DNA of 64,000 bases, from NCBI RefSeq assembly GCF_039521565.1, contig NZ_BAAACP010000002.1, forward strand, positions 62,001-126,000, in the 5' to 3' direction. This document shows, piece by piece, positions 1 through 7,801 of this stretch. Source of the DNA: Paraclostridium tenue (GTDB taxonomy: Bacteria; Bacillota; Clostridia; Peptostreptococcales; Peptostreptococcaceae). Position numbers and translations under genes: made by a program. Each line of letters begins with the position of its first letter. Within the stretch, counting starts at the first letter, position 1. Under the pieces are notes generated by a model. The model searched no databases and was not told where the DNA came from. It saw only the letters and a program-made list of their open reading frames with translations.

Positions 1-157
1 TATAAATTTTATACCCATAAAAAATGTAAGCAAACATTTTCATAGTATTTATCTTATTTCTTAAATTCTAGTTAATATTTAAATTGTAATACTTATATCA
101 CCAATTAACTAAAATTTTAATATTATGTAGTATCTTTAAATTTTAAGGGGTGGTTTC

Positions 158-709
158 ATGTTAAAAAAATTAACAGCTTTTATATCTTTGGTTACTAGCC
201 TCTCTTTAGCTATGGTTGGATGTACTAGCAGTACTACATCAAATAATAAGTCTAAAGAATTGACTAAACTAACAGTTGCAGAAGTAACTCATTCAATATT
301 TTATGCTCCACAATATGCAGCTATAACTCAAGGTTTTTTTGAAGATGAAGGAATAGAAATAGACCTTATAAATACTCAAGGAGCTGATAAAACTATGGCG
401 GCTCTACTTTCTGGTGAAGCAGATATAGGTCTTATGGGCCCTGAAGCTTCTATTTATGTATACAATAAAGGTAATTCTAATTATGCTGTAAATTTTGCTC
501 AACTAACTCAAAAAGATGGAAGTTTTTTAGTTGCTCGTGAAGGTAGTGATAAATTCTCTTTTGAAGATTTAAAAGGTAAAGAAGTCTTAGGTGGTAGAAA
601 AGGTGGAGTTCCTGAAATGACATTGGAATATGTGCTAAAGAAAAATGGTTTAGTTTTAGGTACTAATGCTAAAAACGGAGAGGTAAATGTAAGAACTGAT
701 GTTCAATAA
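158..709 (+). pseudogene. ABC transporter substrate-binding lipoprotein, 5' part (split by prophage)
   Basis: This is the N-terminal half of an NMT1/THI5/SsuA-type solute-binding protein. Residues 1-22 form a lipoprotein signal ending in a lipobox with Cys22 (AMVGC). Residues about 38-135 hold the family pattern of a ligand lobe (IFYAPQYAAITQGFF, then LLSGEADIGLMGPEA). A good ribosome site (AAGGGGTGG) precedes the ATG. The stop at 707-709 is created by phage DNA: codon 183 (CAA) is the last host codon, and the reading continues in frame at 42209. The intact protein would be 345 aa, normal for the family. Substrate (sulfonate, nitrate or pyrimidine-like) cannot be told from sequence. No permease or ATPase gene lies in the window. 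Confidence 0.9.
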
Positions 710-732
710 TCAGTATTATGATAACAGTTATT
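704..732. other. Left attachment junction (attL)
   Basis: Host sequence ends at the CAAT core (704-707) and phage sequence follows. The 15-bp arm at 718-732 (ATGATAACAGTTATT) is the exact reverse complement of 42182-42196 at the other end, as expected for the two halves of a symmetric serine-recombinase attP. Confidence 0.85.
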
Positions 733-911
733 ATGAATTTATAAAAGTATTTAAACTTATATTAATTTTTTAACTATATATATTTATTTAATATAATACT
801 ATCTTCCTATATGTGTAAATAATTTTTACATTTATTATATTAGATTGTATGTTAATATTTCCATTTTTTGTATTATAATAGTATTATATTAAATAAATCA
901 AGGAGGTTTCA

Positions 912-1517
912 ATGAGTAGCACTAAAGTATTTCCAGGTAAGTTAAAAAAATACGAACTAATAGGGTTGTATATATATTATTCATTAATATGTTTTTTAGC
1001 TATTTGTGTAAGTATTTTCGTTATAGCATCTAATAATCTAAATATAAGTTTATTCCCATCTAAATTAAACTATTTCCTGTACGGAGAATATACTATAAAA
1101 ATTTCATCAAAACTAAATTTATATAATCTAGCATTTATAGGTTCAATATCTTCTGCGCTATTAGGTTCTTCTATAACTTATATAAAAAAACTTTATGTAT
1201 TTTCTTTAGGAAATATTTTTGATTTAAATGTAGATAATGAAGAAGATAAAGTAAATGAATTTGGAACAATTATATATTTCTTGTTTAGACCTGTTTTTGC
1301 AGCTATATTTTCAATAGTAACATTTTTAGGTTTAAAAATAGGTATAATTCCTTTAATTAATAATAATTCTGATATATCATCAATAGTTTATATGTACATG
1401 TTTATATCATTTTTCATAGGATTTGGTGCAGGAAATGTTCTATCAGGATTAGAAAAAAACTGTGATTCTTTAATAAATAATGCAATTGATTCAATAAAAA
1501 AAACTGCAGTTAAATAA
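912..1517 (+). CDS. Unknown four-helix membrane protein, prophage accessory gene
   Basis: A 201-aa protein I cannot assign to a family. It has about four hydrophobic segments (roughly residues 17-40, 70-90, 120-148 and 158-178) separated by short charged loops, so it is probably an inner-membrane protein. A strong ribosome site (AAGGAGG) lies 7 nt before the ATG. It is the first gene inside attL and points towards the convergent synthetase gene; the two stop codons are 3 nt apart within one shared terminator hairpin. Its position outside the late operon fits a lysogenic-conversion gene, for instance exclusion or defence, but nothing in the protein proves that. Confidence 0.75.
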   Translation: MSSTKVFPGKLKKYELIGLYIYYSLICFLAICVSIFVIASNNLNISLFPSKLNYFLYGEYTIKISSKLNLYNLAFIGSISSALLGSSITYIKKLYVFSLGNIFDLNVDNEEDKVNEFGTIIYFLFRPVFAAIFSIVTFLGLKIGIIPLINNNSDISSIVYMYMFISFFIGFGAGNVLSGLEKNCDSLINNAIDSIKKTAVK

Positions 1518-1536
1518 AATCTAACTGTAGTTTTCT
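1499..1536. terminator. Bidirectional terminator overlapping two stop codons
   Basis: AAAACTGCAGTTA pairs with TAACTGTAGTTTT around a short A-rich loop. The hairpin serves both convergent genes and overlaps the 3' ends of each. Confidence 0.75.
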
Positions 1537-2498
1537 ATAGATATTCCTAAGTCATTATATAAAGGTATTAAACAGTCCTCTGTTAGTGGCCAATCTCTAT
1601 AAACAGCCTTTCTATTATATTTTATTAAGTAATATACTAATAAAATAACAGGCTGTTTATATATCAATTTAATTTCTTGATTTTGTAATATTTTCTTTTT
1701 TATAGATTTTTTAGAATCTATAAAAGTTTTAATTTTTTCATATATATTTTTATCTAAAAAATCTCTATAGCTATCAATAATTAGATTATTTATATTTTCA
1801 TCGGGAGTATCTATGGGAGCAAAGCTTCTATAATATTCTGTTAGTTTTTCTAATAAATCTGAATAATTTTTTTCTTCTTTACCTACCATATCTTTCACCT
1901 CCTTGAAAAAATAATCTGCACTTTCTATAAGAGCCATGCTTCTTGATGTATATCTCTTTAAATTATTTCTAACATTCTTTTTATACATTGTATTATGTGA
2001 CATCTCACAATATGCATGTTGTAATAAAGTTCTTATTTGAATTTCACAAGGCATATCTTTTGGTATTATTACATTTTCAAAATTTATATCATTTTTATTT
2101 TTAACTACATAGTGAACAGATTCATAACCAAACTTCTCTGGCTCTTTTTCTCTCTCACTTAAAAAGTCTCTATCTTTTGAATATGTCCATTTAGAATTAT
2201 TTTCTATTATTTCATTTATTATCTCTATTTCATCTAAATATAATACAACTAATCTAATACCTACTTTATCTTGAATATCTGAATATGGATTCTTATAGTT
2301 TTTATTTCGATAAAAAGCTTTTGATATTAATGATTCTATTTTTTTCACTCTACATTTTGGCTCTATTTTAAAAAATGTATCTATATTAATATTTCTTTGT
2401 TTAATTTCTTTTATAATATCATCTTTTACAATATTTCCCCAAATTTTATAAATTTGTTCTTCCTTTTCATATAATAATTTAAACTCTTTCTCATTCAT
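1521..2498 (-). CDS. RelA/SpoT-domain nucleotide (pyrophosphate) transferase
   Basis: A 325-aa protein with a synthetase-type RelA/SpoT domain at about residues 45-175. Visible signatures are RVK (50-52), D77 before GIR (80-82), GYESVH (124-129), E152 followed by QIRT (154-157), and H161..E165..H168. The Asp and Glu needed for synthesis are both kept. There is no HD hydrolase domain, so it can only make product. A further ~145 mostly helical residues of unknown function follow. The ATG directly abuts the TAA of the upstream NdpA-like gene, so translation is probably coupled. Small stand-alone synthetases include housekeeping alarmone enzymes and toxSAS toxins that pyrophosphorylate tRNA or make ppApp; which activity this one has is not decidable here. 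Confidence 0.85.
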   Translation of the reverse strand: MNEKEFKLLYEKEEQIYKIWGNIVKDDIIKEIKQRNINIDTFFKIEPKCRVKKIESLISKAFYRNKNYKNPYSDIQDKVGIRLVVLYLDEIEIINEIIENNSKWTYSKDRDFLSEREKEPEKFGYESVHYVVKNKNDINFENVIIPKDMPCEIQIRTLLQHAYCEMSHNTMYKKNVRNNLKRYTSRSMALIESADYFFKEVKDMVGKEEKNYSDLLEKLTEYYRSFAPIDTPDENINNLIIDSYRDFLDKNIYEKIKTFIDSKKSIKKKILQNQEIKLIYKQPVILLVYYLIKYNRKAVYRDWPLTEDCLIPLYNDLGISIENYS

Positions 2499-3539
2499 TT
2501 ATTCTTGCCCTACTATATACCCTTTTATTCTTACTAAAGTATCATCTCCATCTTTTGATATACTTACTACTCTTGAAAAATCTTCTGTAGGCCCAACTAG
2601 GTTTATATTATCTGTAAACTTAATTTTCATTTTTTTTAAGTTTTTTTCTATAAGACTTATATCTTTCATTACATTTACCTCTGGAAAGTTTATAACATCC
2701 CTCATATGATTTGTGTAATTATCATTTATATCATCTTTAAGATATGTATCAGCAAACTCTCTAGTGCTTATTATATTGCTTTGATTTAGTTTAACATAAG
2801 TATTTAATGCACTATTAGCTTCAAACTTTTCTTCTTCTGTCAAATTAGGTTCTTTTTCAATAAAGCCTTTTGTCTCTATGTAAAACTGTTTAGTTAAATA
2901 CTTACTATTTTGAGCTTGTCTACACCCTAAAAACGTTTCATAAAAATATTTTGCAGCATCTGAGTTCGCGCTTCTCCCTAAATTACTATCATATACTATA
3001 CATTTATATTCTTCATTTACTTTAATAAACATACCTATTTTATATAACTTTTGATGAGGTGTTAATAATAACTCAGTTATATGATCTAATGTAAATTGAT
3101 CTTCGTTTTTAACTATTGAAAATCCATCTTGAGTTTCCGCTTTCATTACTCCTACAAACTGATTTTCATCTTCTCCTATTTTACCATTAAATATAAATAT
3201 TATACCTCCAGGTATTCTAATTGTATTCTGAGCATCAGCTAACTTTAAAGCTATTTTTTTTGATTCATCTACAAAATTAGTCATACCGTTTTCAACTATA
3301 TCATTTATAGAATTAAATACACTATCCTCATTTTTATTATATATATCCATTTCTATACTATTTGAATCACTTCCTATAGCTTGAATAACTCTTTGATTAA
3401 ATGTAAATAATGCAGCATCATTAAGCATTATTATATCCTCATTATATATTGGTTGTGTTGATATTTCAGATGACCTTCTTTTTAAAACTTTATGTGCGAT
3501 TATACTTTCTATGTTTAAGTTGCACAGTAAATCCTCCAT
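2499..3539 (-). CDS. Nucleoid-associated protein, NdpA/YejK-like
   Basis: A 346-aa soluble protein resembling the 37-kDa NdpA/YejK family: an N-terminal region with an IIFIFNGK-type strand and VGVMKAE-like core, a central YKIGMFIKV strand, the segment around AAKYFYETFLGCRQAQNSK that matches the conserved 'fl.g...a..n.r' stretch, and a C-terminal TLVRIKGYI resembling the E. coli ending (TLTIKG). The family binds DNA/nucleoid; its exact role is poorly known. It is the first gene of a two-gene minus-strand operon, followed without spacing by the RelA/SpoT-domain gene. Being phage-borne and coupled to an alarmone-type enzyme is unusual and hints at a defence or toxin-control unit. Confidence 0.7.
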   Translation of the reverse strand: MEDLLCNLNIESIIAHKVLKRRSSEISTQPIYNEDIIMLNDAALFTFNQRVIQAIGSDSNSIEMDIYNKNEDSVFNSINDIVENGMTNFVDESKKIALKLADAQNTIRIPGGIIFIFNGKIGEDENQFVGVMKAETQDGFSIVKNEDQFTLDHITELLLTPHQKLYKIGMFIKVNEEYKCIVYDSNLGRSANSDAAKYFYETFLGCRQAQNSKYLTKQFYIETKGFIEKEPNLTEEEKFEANSALNTYVKLNQSNIISTREFADTYLKDDINDNYTNHMRDVINFPEVNVMKDISLIEKNLKKMKIKFTDNINLVGPTEDFSRVVSISKDGDDTLVRIKGYIVGQE

Positions 3540-3624
3540 AACTATGTCTCCCTTACTATTTACTATTGTATTCTTCAGTATTTTCCTATATAATAAGGTT
3601 AAATTTTAAATTTAAAGAATACCT

Positions 3625-3672
3625 AAAAAGAAACTACTTTTTATTTGTTAGATACCAGTAGTTTCTTTTTTA
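3625..3672 (+). terminator. Hairpin with T run
   Basis: AAAAAGAAACTACT is perfectly complementary to AGTAGTTTCTTTTT with an 18-nt loop. The T run suits plus-strand termination, although no plus-strand gene is seen just upstream; it may insulate the NdpA/RelA promoter. Confidence 0.55.
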
Positions 3673-3877
3673 TTGTACATTTTTTTTTAACTTTTAGCAA
3701 TAATAACCAATTAATTTATTATATTTTTAATTTTATTAATTAATTATTTTGCAATAATAAATTATCTTTATGTATTAATTTATATCTTAATTATTATGTG
3801 AATAATATTATAAATACAGCATAATATATTTTTAATTTTTAATGGTTTTATATAAACTAATTATATATTATAATTTT

Positions 3878-3915
3878 GTTATATGATAAAAAAGTATTAA
3901 ATTTTATCATATAAC
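3878..3915. repeat. Perfect 14-bp inverted repeat
   Basis: GTTATATGATAAAA (3878-3891) and TTTTATCATATAAC (3902-3915) are exact reverse complements with a 10-nt spacer. No T run follows, so it is not an obvious terminator; it could be an operator or a cruciform-forming site. Confidence 0.6.
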
Positions 3916-4203
3916 ATTTAATATCTAGAAAAATGTGTTATAGATTGATTTTTTTATTTTATATAATATATATATTCTACGTCTTTAAAATTTCCTATAT
4001 AAAAATTATCCCTGTAATAACTTTACCTGCTCTTATGACATCGTAATAATATTTATTACTGTAACTTTTTCTAAAGCAACAATTATCTTTACAAGATTAA
4101 TCAATATTCTCAATTTTACTTATTTAATATAGTTATTATATGTACTATTTTAAATTAATTTTACTATAAAAATAACATATATATTGTTTTTTAATGAACT
4201 TAA

Positions 4204-4971
4204 CTATAAAGAAAGACATTTTTTTAAACTTTTTGAAATTTTATCAATAAATGAATCAAGTAAAATTATAAATCCAAATACAATTATTATAGTTGCCGTA
4301 TTATCGCTAGTTAAACCTTTATATATACTTATACATGCAATAGTAAACATTTTATTAAAATTAAACACGTCCTTCTTATTGTTTATTAACTTGAATTTAT
4401 AATTTACAATATCTAATTTTAATAATATCTTATTCATTAATTTTTCTATAATTCTATTCATTAATCTTGTACTTTCTGATTTTAGTACACTAGTAATACT
4501 ACAAATTATTATATAACATATAATTGCATCTATAAATGATGCTTGTAATTCAATAATTTTATCTACAACATTTATACACAAAAACACTAATAGGCAATTT
4601 ATTATTCCTATAAATATTAATGTAATTGATTTTAATACATTTTCAATAATTAAAAGTATTTTATACCCTAAATTATCTTTAGTTTTATTTTCTTCACTAT
4701 ATATTTCACAAATAATACATAGGTTTACTAAAAAATATATATCAATAAATGTAAAAAAAAGTGTTGTAGGAAGTTTTAATACATATATTAATCCAGTGTT
4801 TTTCCTTAAAACCAATAAAATAAAGATAATAAAGCATAAACTTACTATGCGTATTATACTAGCTAAATATTTAAAAGTTTTTTCATTGTTAAACTTACTA
4901 TCTCTAATAAAAAAGCTAAATATAAAAATACCAATAATAATAACAAATACAATATATGGAAAACATATCAT
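4204..4971 (-). CDS. Unknown polytopic membrane protein
   Basis: A 255-aa protein with about six hydrophobic segments (near residues 4-22, 38-58, 66-88, 112-136, 145-160 and 222-242). A textbook AGGAGG lies 8 nt before the ATG, which supports this strand over short opposite-strand frames. I recognise no family. It stands alone in the accessory region of the prophage, flanked by gaps of more than 600 bp, so it is probably expressed from its own promoter in the lysogen. Superinfection exclusion is one possible role but is only a guess from location and topology. Confidence 0.7.
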   Translation of the reverse strand: MICFPYIVFVIIIGIFIFSFFIRDSKFNNEKTFKYLASIIRIVSLCFIIFILLVLRKNTGLIYVLKLPTTLFFTFIDIYFLVNLCIICEIYSEENKTKDNLGYKILLIIENVLKSITLIFIGIINCLLVFLCINVVDKIIELQASFIDAIICYIIICSITSVLKSESTRLMNRIIEKLMNKILLKLDIVNYKFKLINNKKDVFNFNKMFTIACISIYKGLTSDNTATIIIVFGFIILLDSFIDKISKSLKKCLSL

Positions 4972-5283
4972 ATTTTATCGCCTCCTAATTTATACTATAT
5001 AATACACCTTTTTTATATTTTTTCATATCTCATAATTAATAATATATTTTCTATCGTATAAGTTTTTAAATATTCGCTTTCTTTATGCATATCTTTAGTC
5101 TAAGTTTAGTCTTAATTCTAATCTATGATTATAAGTTTTTTTAATTTATAATGTATTGAGCATTATTTGCCTTTCTATAAATATAAAAATATAGAAAATA
5201 TTAAGTTTATTTTTTAAGTCATGCTATATGCTAAATATCCATTATAAAAGCTATTTCTTATTAATATATATTTTTATTATTAA

Positions 5284-5400
5284 CAGCTATGGAGTTTAAA
5301 ATATTATGTATTAAGGAAAGCAATTGAGAGTAGAATACTAATAGCTAATGAAACTCGTAAAAAATTTGATAGAGACTATGTAGTAAAGTGCAGTAGTTAG
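5284..5400 (+). pseudogene. Short coding-like remnant
   Basis: An open frame of 38 sense codons without start codon or ribosome site encodes a charged, helical-looking peptide (for example LRKAIESRILIANETRKKFD) and ends in TAG at 5398-5400. It looks like the 3' end of a lost gene. I do not recognise the parent. Confidence 0.3.
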
Positions 5401-5436
5401 AGAATATGGAGAAAAAAGAAATAACGTAAGCAATAA

Positions 5437-5470
5437 AAAAGGAGTGCCAATACCAACTGGTACTCCTTTT
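5437..5470. terminator. Bidirectional hairpin terminator
   Basis: AAAAGGAGTGCC pairs with GGTACTCCTTTT (one G-T wobble) and T/A runs flank both sides. Confidence 0.65.
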
Positions 5471-5640
5471 ACATTTTAGTTAAGATATTCATAAACTACT
5501 TAATTACTCTATAGCTATAAGTTAAATTAGCTATAAAGTTATAACAAATAAGATAAATTGCAATTAATTTATATATTTTCCATTTTTTTGTAATAAAAAA
5601 TTATGTTATTATAAATATAGAATTATATAGGAGGGATATT

Positions 5641-6222
5641 ATGAAAAAAGGGTTAATCGGTATATTAAGTAGTATTGTTATTTTGGGGTCTGGATTTTTT
5701 ATAAACAATATGGATACAGTAAATAAAGATTCATATAAAAATGAAAAAAATAAATATGAAAAGATAGAAAAAGAGGAAAAAAATAAAAAAGAATCAACTA
5801 AATTTAATCAGAAACTAGATGAATCAAAAGAATCATATAAAAAAGCAGATAATCAAAATAGTGTTAAAGGTATAGACAAAAATAAAAATACTGTTGACAA
5901 AGAAGATATGAAAAAAAATGAGGTTAATACATATTCTGAAGAAATTAAAACAGATGATTCAAAGAATAGAACTTCTGGAGAAATATCAAAAAATAAATCA
6001 AATTATAATTCAGCAGAAACTTCAAATATAAAAAATAGTTCGAAACAATCTGATAATAACAATACTCAGTCAAATTCTAACAAAGTAATAGAAAAAGAAA
6101 TTCCTCAAGAAGTAGGAGAAAATCCTATAAATAATGTTAACTCTAATACAAGCTTATCGGGAAATACTACAACAGAACAAAGTACACCAAAACCTAATAT
6201 AGGAGTGCGTTTAGTAGATTAG
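5641..6222 (+). CDS. Secreted or membrane-anchored Lys/Asn/Ser-rich low-complexity protein
   Basis: A 193-aa protein. Residues 1-22 are a signal peptide or membrane anchor (MKKGLIGILSSIVILGSGFF). The remainder is almost entirely hydrophilic, rich in Lys, Asn, Glu and Ser, and likely disordered, with no Cys and no recognisable domain. AGGAGGG sits 6 nt upstream of the ATG. It lies on the opposite strand beyond the end of the late operon, a typical place for genes expressed in the lysogen. Role unknown; a surface-exposed or wall-penetrating spacer protein is conceivable. Confidence 0.7.
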   Translation: MKKGLIGILSSIVILGSGFFINNMDTVNKDSYKNEKNKYEKIEKEEKNKKESTKFNQKLDESKESYKKADNQNSVKGIDKNKNTVDKEDMKKNEVNTYSEEIKTDDSKNRTSGEISKNKSNYNSAETSNIKNSSKQSDNNNTQSNSNKVIEKEIPQEVGENPINNVNSNTSLSGNTTTEQSTPKPNIGVRLVD

Positions 6223-6354
6223 AAACTGTATATAATTTACCTTTTTTATTTCAATAATATAGATAAATAAGTTTATCCTATAACTTTTAAATCATCTAAA
6301 TATGATAGATGGAAAGTAAAAAACATTTGTAGATTGTAGCAGTAAGAAATAAAA

Positions 6355-6384
6355 AAGGAGTACTCATTGGCTTAGGTACTCCTT
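6355..6384 (-). terminator. Terminator of the phage late operon
   Basis: On the minus strand AAGGAGTAC pairs with GTACTCCTT and is followed by TTTTTTATT, about 110 nt after the amidase stop. It marks the end of the lysis-tail-head transcription unit. Confidence 0.75.
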
Positions 6385-6490
6385 AATTAGTTAGTTAATA
6401 AGTCTAGCAACTACTAAATTTTACTATGACAGTTAGTAGGTTGAATGTCTAACCGAATCCCTATTATAATTAGTTATATATTATAACATA

Positions 6491-7273
6491 TTATACTAAT
6501 TCAAGATACTTAGAGCTTACATATCCAAGGCCTTTATTACCTTTAAATCCTTCGATACTTACCCATCCATTTAAACAGTATTGTAAGTTCACTATATCAC
6601 CATTTTTAACTTGTCCTATAACATTGTATTGAGTTCCTCTGTCATATCTTACATTTAATACATCTGCTATTACCTTAGCTTTTCTTCCTGAATAATCTCC
6701 GTTTTTAAATCCTACTGCAGAAGAAGATCCACTTGATTCTTTCCAAGCAACATCATTAAATTTACATATTCCTTTTGCTATTGCTTTCGCAAATCTATCT
6801 TTATTATTCATTATTAAATTGTAATCTTCTTGATTTGTTATAAAGCCTAATTCAACTAGACAAGCTGACATATTAGTTTCTCTTATAACATGTAAATTAC
6901 CTTCTTTAACTCCTCTATTTTTAGTATAAAGGCCTTCTTTTATTAATTCACCTTGTATAGCATCAGCTAAAGCTCTATATTTAAATTTATAGCAATAAGT
7001 TTCAAGTCCTTGTGCTCTTGGATTATCAGAAGCATTGCAATGTATAGATACAAAACTGTTAACACCTAAGTTATTAGCTTTATCACTTCTTTCATTTAAA
7101 GTTAAAAATACATCTGTAGTTCTTGTATTTATATTTTTTATATCTTGTGTTTTTAAATAGTTATTTACTCTATTTGCTACATCTAAAACTATATCCTTTT
7201 CAAATACATTATTAACTCCTACTGCTCCACTATCTTTTCCACCATGTCCTGCGTCTACCATATTTTTTTTCAT
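6491..7273 (-). CDS. Endolysin: N-acetylmuramoyl-L-alanine amidase with SH3 wall-binding domain
   Basis: A 260-aa protein that cuts the amide bond between N-acetylmuramic acid and L-alanine in peptidoglycan. Residues 1-175 are an Amidase_3 domain; zinc ligands are H10 (in DAGHGG), E25 and H78 (SIHCNA), with the catalytic Glu at E141 (VELGFITN). Residues about 195-258 form a bacterial SH3 domain (VLNVRYDRGTQYNVIGQV and GYVSSKYLEL). There is no signal peptide, so release depends on the holin encoded 50 nt upstream. It is the last gene of the late operon. The start has a GGAGG site. Confidence 0.95.
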   Translation of the reverse strand: MKKNMVDAGHGGKDSGAVGVNNVFEKDIVLDVANRVNNYLKTQDIKNINTRTTDVFLTLNERSDKANNLGVNSFVSIHCNASDNPRAQGLETYCYKFKYRALADAIQGELIKEGLYTKNRGVKEGNLHVIRETNMSACLVELGFITNQEDYNLIMNNKDRFAKAIAKGICKFNDVAWKESSGSSSAVGFKNGDYSGRKAKVIADVLNVRYDRGTQYNVIGQVKNGDIVNLQYCLNGWVSIEGFKGNKGLGYVSSKYLELV

Positions 7274-7323
7274 ATTAATCCCTCCTAAAATTTAAAAAAT
7301 TTATTAAATAAAAAAAGAAAGTG

Positions 7324-7764
7324 CTAAATTTCTTCACTTTCCTTTTTATTATCGATATTTGATTTTTTATTACCTTCTTTCAATTGTTCTAATGCTTCTG
7401 CTAATCTAACTGGTACTGGTAATCCTAAAGCTGTACAATTTTCTAATATACTAATACCTTCATTAGCTATATAAAAATAGCAAATTAAAGTTCTAAATAT
7501 CCATACGCTATCATTTATAAGCCTATCTAATAAAACAGCTACTATTAAAACTATTAATATAACTGATTTTCTAGCTATTCCTTTTAATCCTACATCAGAA
7601 CTCAACTTTTGAGTTATATATCCTCTAAGTAATCCTGTTAGATAGTCTATTATCATAAATACAACCAAAACACTTACAGCAATATCCCACCCTCCAAATA
7701 ACCAAGTGAATACAGTCCCAATAATCGCTACTAACCCGCTTAATCTTTCATGGTATATATTCAT
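7324..7764 (-). CDS. Holin, phage_holin_4/TcdE-type
   Basis: A 146-aa membrane protein that forms lesions in the host membrane so the amidase can reach the wall. It has about three to four hydrophobic segments (near 11-24, 27-45, 66-84 and 88-104) with the family-typical IDYLTGLLRG motif after the second, and a hydrophilic Lys/Glu-rich C-terminal tail. Same family as the C. difficile toxin-export holin TcdE. It sits directly before the amidase, with a good GGAGG site. Confidence 0.9.
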   Translation of the reverse strand: MNIYHERLSGLVAIIGTVFTWLFGGWDIAVSVLVVFMIIDYLTGLLRGYITQKLSSDVGLKGIARKSVILIVLIVAVLLDRLINDSVWIFRTLICYFYIANEGISILENCTALGLPVPVRLAEALEQLKEGNKKSNIDNKKESEEI

Positions 7765-7801
7765 AAATTCCTCCTTATTTTTGCATAAAAAAAGAACTTC
7801 C

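Larger units (their letters stand above)
3540..4203. other. AT-rich gap with two strong inverted repeats, no gene seen
   Basis: No credible coding frame on either strand. A 14-bp perfect hairpin with trailing T run (3625-3672) and a separate 14-bp perfect inverted repeat (3878-3915) lie here. The promoter of the NdpA/RelA pair must lie between 3540 and about 3620 or beyond. Confidence 0.6.
5003..5640. other. Gap holding a short coding remnant and a terminator
   Basis: Apart from the 39-codon remnant and hairpin listed separately, this stretch is AT-rich without a supported gene. The promoter of the secreted Lys-rich protein presumably lies at about 5570-5620. Confidence 0.5.

Noticed and set aside
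4184..5002. Short plus-strand open frames opposite the membrane protein
   Set aside because: They lack ribosome sites and mirror the hydrophobic minus-strand gene, which has a perfect AGGAGG.
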